NCBI RefSeq assembly: GCF_004362055.1
Contig: NZ_SNXB01000006.1
Coordinates: 186,001-250,000, forward strand
Source: Flavobacterium sp. 245
GTDB taxonomy: Bacteria; Bacteroidota; Bacteroidia; Flavobacteriales; Flavobacteriaceae
Direction: 5' to 3'
DNA: 64,000 nt
A program made the translations under genes and the position numbers. The notes under the pieces were generated by a model. It was not told the DNA's origin, did no database searches, and was given only the letters and a program-made list of their open reading frames with translations. Below, one piece after another: positions 60,985-64,000 of this stretch (positions are counted from its first letter, which is position 1; the number at the start of each line of letters is the position of its first letter).

Positions 60985-61698
60985 ATGAAATTTAAAGTAA
61001 CGCTTCTAATCGTATTATTTTCGGCATTTGGTTTTTCACAAACCGTGACAACAGGTAAAATCAATACAATTGTAATGGCAAAGTACGAGCTTGGCTACGC
61101 ATTTTATAAGCCTGTAGATACTAAAGAAAAGAAGCCTTTAATAGTTTTTATTTCGGGAGATGGTGAAAAGGGAACAGACATTGCAAAAGTAAAAATTCAT
61201 GGCCCTTTAAATTATTTAAAAACACATCAATTAGATGCCTATGTTTTGGCTCCCCAATGCAAAGAAGATGAAAATTGGGATATAGAATCAATTTATCAGC
61301 TGATCTTAAAAATTCAGAAGGAAAACAATATTGATCCCGATCGAATATATGTTACAGGTTTAAGTTCTGGCGGATGGGCGACTTGGAATTTAGCACTTTC
61401 CTATCCAGATATGTTTGCTGCAGTTGTGCCTATTGCTGGTTTTGTAGATTTAATTCCGTTAGAAGGTGCTTGCAAAATTGCTAATGTTCCGACTAGAATT
61501 TATCACGGATTATTAGATGATGTTGTAAATGTTGATTGCGCGATTAGCATTTATAAAGAATTAAAAAAATGTAATGCTAAAGATGTAAAGCTGACCATTT
61601 TTGATGATGCGGGACATAATAGCTGGACAAGAGTTTATGATAATGCAGCAATCTACGATTGGATGCTGCAGCAGAAAAAAACGAATACGAACAAATAA
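60985..61698 (+). CDS. Alpha/beta-hydrolase, secreted esterase-like
   Basis: This 237-residue protein has a signal peptide (LLIVLFSAFGFSQ) and an alpha/beta-hydrolase fold. Nucleophile Ser is in VTGLSSGGWATW, the acid in HGLLDDVVN and His in DDAGHNSWTRV. It resembles the phospholipase/carboxylesterase or dienelactone-hydrolase branch often found in PULs, where such enzymes remove acyl groups from glycans. It starts 10 bp after the GH144-like gene and 10 bp before bglX. Its substrate is not determined. Confidence 0.8.
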   Translation: MKFKVTLLIVLFSAFGFSQTVTTGKINTIVMAKYELGYAFYKPVDTKEKKPLIVFISGDGEKGTDIAKVKIHGPLNYLKTHQLDAYVLAPQCKEDENWDIESIYQLILKIQKENNIDPDRIYVTGLSSGGWATWNLALSYPDMFAAVVPIAGFVDLIPLEGACKIANVPTRIYHGLLDDVVNVDCAISIYKELKKCNAKDVKLTIFDDAGHNSWTRVYDNAAIYDWMLQQKKTNTNK

Positions 61699-61708
61699 AT
61701 TAAATAGA

Positions 61709-64000
61709 ATGAAAAACAAATTAGTCTTACTTTTTTTAGGATGTGCTGTTTTGGGTTACGCTCAAAAAAAGAGCACAAAAAGTACAGTGAAAATTAAACC
61801 TAAGTCAGAGTTTGTGGCAGAGTTAATGTCAAAAATGACATTAGAAGAAAAATTAGGACAGTTGAATTTACCAACATCTGGAGATATCACAACTGGTCAG
61901 GCAAATAGTTCAAATGTTGCAAAAAATATTGCTGAAGGTAAAGTAGGCGGTTTGTTCAATATTAAATCAGTCCAAAAAATTAAAGAAGTACAAAAAATTG
62001 CTGTTGAAAAAAGCCGTTTAAAAATTCCATTGCTTTTTGGTATGGATGTAATTCACGGTTACGAAACAACATTCCCAATTCCGTTAGGATTGTCTTGTAC
62101 TTGGGATATGGCTTTAATTGAAAGAAGTGCTCAAATTGCAGCAAAGGAAGCAAGTGCTGACGGAATCAACTGGACATTTTCTCCAATGGTTGATATTTCT
62201 CGTGACCCAAGATGGGGAAGAGTTTCTGAAGGTTCAGGAGAAGATCCGTACTTGGGAAGCCAAATTGCAAAAGCAATGGTTAATGGTTACCAACAGCATG
62301 ATCTTTCTAAAAATAATTCAATTTTAGCTTGTGTTAAACATTTTGCATTATATGGCGCTCCAGAAGCTGGTCGTGATTACAACACAGTTGATATGAGTCA
62401 TATCCGAATGTTCAATGATTATTTTCCTCCATACAAAGCAGCGGTTGATGCTGGTGTAGGTTCAGTTATGGCATCTTTTAATGAAATTGACGGAATTCCA
62501 GCAACTGGAAACAAATGGTTAATGACAGATGTTTTGAGAAAAAAATGGGGTTTCAAAGGTTTTGTGGTAACAGATTTTACAGGAATTCCTGAAATGATCG
62601 AACACGGAATGGGTAATCTTCAAGATGTTTCAGCTTTGGCTTTAAATGCTGGTGTTGAAATGGATATGGTTGGAGAAGGTTTCTTAGGAACTTTAAAAAA
62701 ATCATTAGACGAAAAAAGAGTTTCAATCGAAACAATCGACAATGCGGTTAAGCTTATTTTGGAAGCAAAATATGATTTAGGATTATTCCAAGATCCATAT
62801 AAATATTGCGATGAAAAAAGAGCTAAAACTGAAATTTTTACAACAGACAGCAGAAAAGAGGCACGTCAGATTGCAGCACAATCATTGGTATTGTTAAAAA
62901 ACCAAAATCAATTATTGCCTCTTAAAAAATCAGGAACAATTGGACTTATCGGGCCATTAGCAGATGCTAAAGAAAATATGCCAGGAACTTGGAGTGTGGC
63001 TACAAAAATGGAAAATGCAGTTTCATTATTAGCTGGAATTAAAGAAGTTGCTGGAGCCGGAACTAAAGTTTTGTATGCGAAAGGAAGCAACTTAGATTAT
63101 GATGAAACTTTTGAAACCAACGCAACAATGTTTGGAAAAACATTACACCGTGATGGGCGTTCAAAAGAAGAATTATTGGCAGAAGCTTTAAAAGTTGCCA
63201 ATCAGTCAGATGTAATTGTTGCAGCACTTGGAGAATCTGCAGAAATGAGCGGAGAATCAAGCAGTCGTACTAAGTTAGAAATTCCACAAGCACAAAAAGA
63301 TTTATTAAACGCTTTATTAAAAACAGGAAAACCAGTTGTTTTAGTTTTATTTGACGGACGCCCGTTAGTAATTACTGACGAAGAAAAAACAGTTCCTGCG
63401 ATCTTAAATGCATGGTTTGCTGGTACAGAAGCGGGTTATGCCATTGCTGATGTTTTATTTGGAGATGTGAATCCTTCTGGAAAATTAACTTCAACTTTTC
63501 CAAGAAGTGTTGGTCAATTGCCAATTTACTACGCACACAAGAATACAGGAAGACCACTTTCTAATACAGAAGGAAAATTCGAGAAGTTCAGATCAAATTA
63601 TATTGACGAAAGAAACGAGCCTTTATTCCCATTCGGATTTGGTTTAAGCTACACCACTTTTGATTATTCAAACCTTAAAATTTCTTCTGATAAAATGAAT
63701 TTCAGCGGTAAATTAAAAGTAACTGTAGATGTTGCTAATACAGGAAATTTTGACGGAAAAGAAACAGTTCAATTATACATTAGAGATTTAGTTGGTTCAG
63801 TAACAAGACCAGTTAGAGAATTGAAAGGTTTCCAAAAAATGGCACTTAAAAAAGGTGAAAAACAAACAGTAAGTTTTGATATTACTGTTGAAGATTTAAA
63901 ATTTTATAATTCTGATTTGCAATTCGCAGCAGAACCTGGACAGTTTGATATTTTCGTTGGAGGAAATTCAACTGCCGACAAGAAAGTTAGTTTCGAGTTA
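61709..64000 (+). CDS. bglX: GH3 beta-glucosidase BglX, C-terminus cut by the window edge
   Basis: This gene starts at the ATG at 61709, and 764 codons are present in frame to the window edge without a stop. It has a signal peptide (LVLLFLGCAVLGYAQ) and a GH3 N-terminal barrel with KHFALYG (Lys210-His211) and the nucleophile Asp289 in GFVVTDFTG. The GH3 C-terminal domain (about 390-640; GPLADAKENMPG, GESAEMSGESSSR) is followed by a fibronectin-III-like domain (about 680-760). It removes terminal glucose from beta-gluco-oligosaccharides in the periplasm. The ending DKKVSFEL is near the usual family end, so probably only the stop codon or a few residues are missing. Confidence 0.93.
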   Translation, partial: MKNKLVLLFLGCAVLGYAQKKSTKSTVKIKPKSEFVAELMSKMTLEEKLGQLNLPTSGDITTGQANSSNVAKNIAEGKVGGLFNIKSVQKIKEVQKIAVEKSRLKIPLLFGMDVIHGYETTFPIPLGLSCTWDMALIERSAQIAAKEASADGINWTFSPMVDISRDPRWGRVSEGSGEDPYLGSQIAKAMVNGYQQHDLSKNNSILACVKHFALYGAPEAGRDYNTVDMSHIRMFNDYFPPYKAAVDAGVGSVMASFNEIDGIPATGNKWLMTDVLRKKWGFKGFVVTDFTGIPEMIEHGMGNLQDVSALALNAGVEMDMVGEGFLGTLKKSLDEKRVSIETIDNAVKLILEAKYDLGLFQDPYKYCDEKRAKTEIFTTDSRKEARQIAAQSLVLLKNQNQLLPLKKSGTIGLIGPLADAKENMPGTWSVATKMENAVSLLAGIKEVAGAGTKVLYAKGSNLDYDETFETNATMFGKTLHRDGRSKEELLAEALKVANQSDVIVAALGESAEMSGESSSRTKLEIPQAQKDLLNALLKTGKPVVLVLFDGRPLVITDEEKTVPAILNAWFAGTEAGYAIADVLFGDVNPSGKLTSTFPRSVGQLPIYYAHKNTGRPLSNTEGKFEKFRSNYIDERNEPLFPFGFGLSYTTFDYSNLKISSDKMNFSGKLKVTVDVANTGNFDGKETVQLYIRDLVGSVTRPVRELKGFQKMALKKGEKQTVSFDITVEDLKFYNSDLQFAAEPGQFDIFVGGNSTADKKVSFEL

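Overview
The window reads as Flavobacterium-like (Bacteroidota, Flavobacteriaceae) DNA. The evidence is its low GC content, two SusC/SusD pairs, the Bacteroidota promoter form (TTG, about 19 bases, TANNTTTG) in front of several genes, A-rich leaders instead of strong Shine-Dalgarno sites, small DUF6520-type peptides, and PcfJ/PcfK/RadC/MobC-type mobile-element genes. I found no rRNA, tRNA, CRISPR array or transposase.

Layout. (1) 0-5.9 kb: an element-associated conserved protein (RteC-like), an AraC regulator, a lipoprotein pair, a membrane-anchored TPR-AraC regulator and a small histone-H1-like gene. (2) 5.9-12.3 kb: an array of antiviral-type genes, all on the minus strand. It holds a trypsin-like protease, a HEPN-domain protein, an OLD-family ATPase/nuclease, a Kiwa-like membrane/DUF4868 pair, a small membrane protein and an XRE regulator with a 38-bp perfect palindrome upstream. 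Long imperfect direct repeats separate the genes (A/B about 100 bp, C/D about 200 bp), so each unit looks like 'gene plus 3-prime repeat', as in integron cassettes. (3) 12.3-22 kb: a strongly structured candidate ncRNA, then SusC, SusD and an S9 peptidase, convergent with a MauE-type membrane protein and a DUF6520 peptide. (4) 22-36 kb: a mobilisation and maintenance backbone (MobC, relaxase, VirD4/TraG coupling protein, SSB, PcfK, PcfJ, RadC-like), interrupted by cargo: a CoiA-like protein and a large NACHT/STAND ATPase with an N-terminal PD-(D/E)XK nuclease. (5) 36.1-45.9 kb: very AT-rich cargo. A putative nuclease gene stands divergent to a compact three-gene operon: REase-ImmA/IrrE protease, a 1602-aa protein with two GHKL-type and two phosphoribosyltransferase-type domains, and a pseudo-receiver/nucleoside-phosphorylase protein. 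(6) 46.4-51 kb: chromosomal housekeeping genes, corA, pta and ackA. (7) 51-64 kb: a polysaccharide utilisation locus with a propeller-type membrane regulator, SusC, SusD, a LamG lipoprotein, a GH144-like glycosidase, an esterase-fold protein and a GH3 beta-glucosidase that runs off the window. It is probably aimed at beta-glucan, possibly beta-1,2-glucan.

How it fits together. The first ~46 kb looks like a mobilisable genomic island whose cargo is mostly anti-phage, next to core metabolism and a glycan PUL. The best candidate for an undescribed system is the operon at 38.6-45.9 kb. Its last gene has the layout of the receiver/PNP nucleotide-destroying effector of Detocs-type defence. Here the apparent sensor is a giant GHKL/PRTase/PRTase/GHKL protein rather than a histidine kinase, and a metalloprotease/nuclease fusion leads the operon. 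Second is the cassette-like repeat architecture of the 5.9-12 kb defence array.
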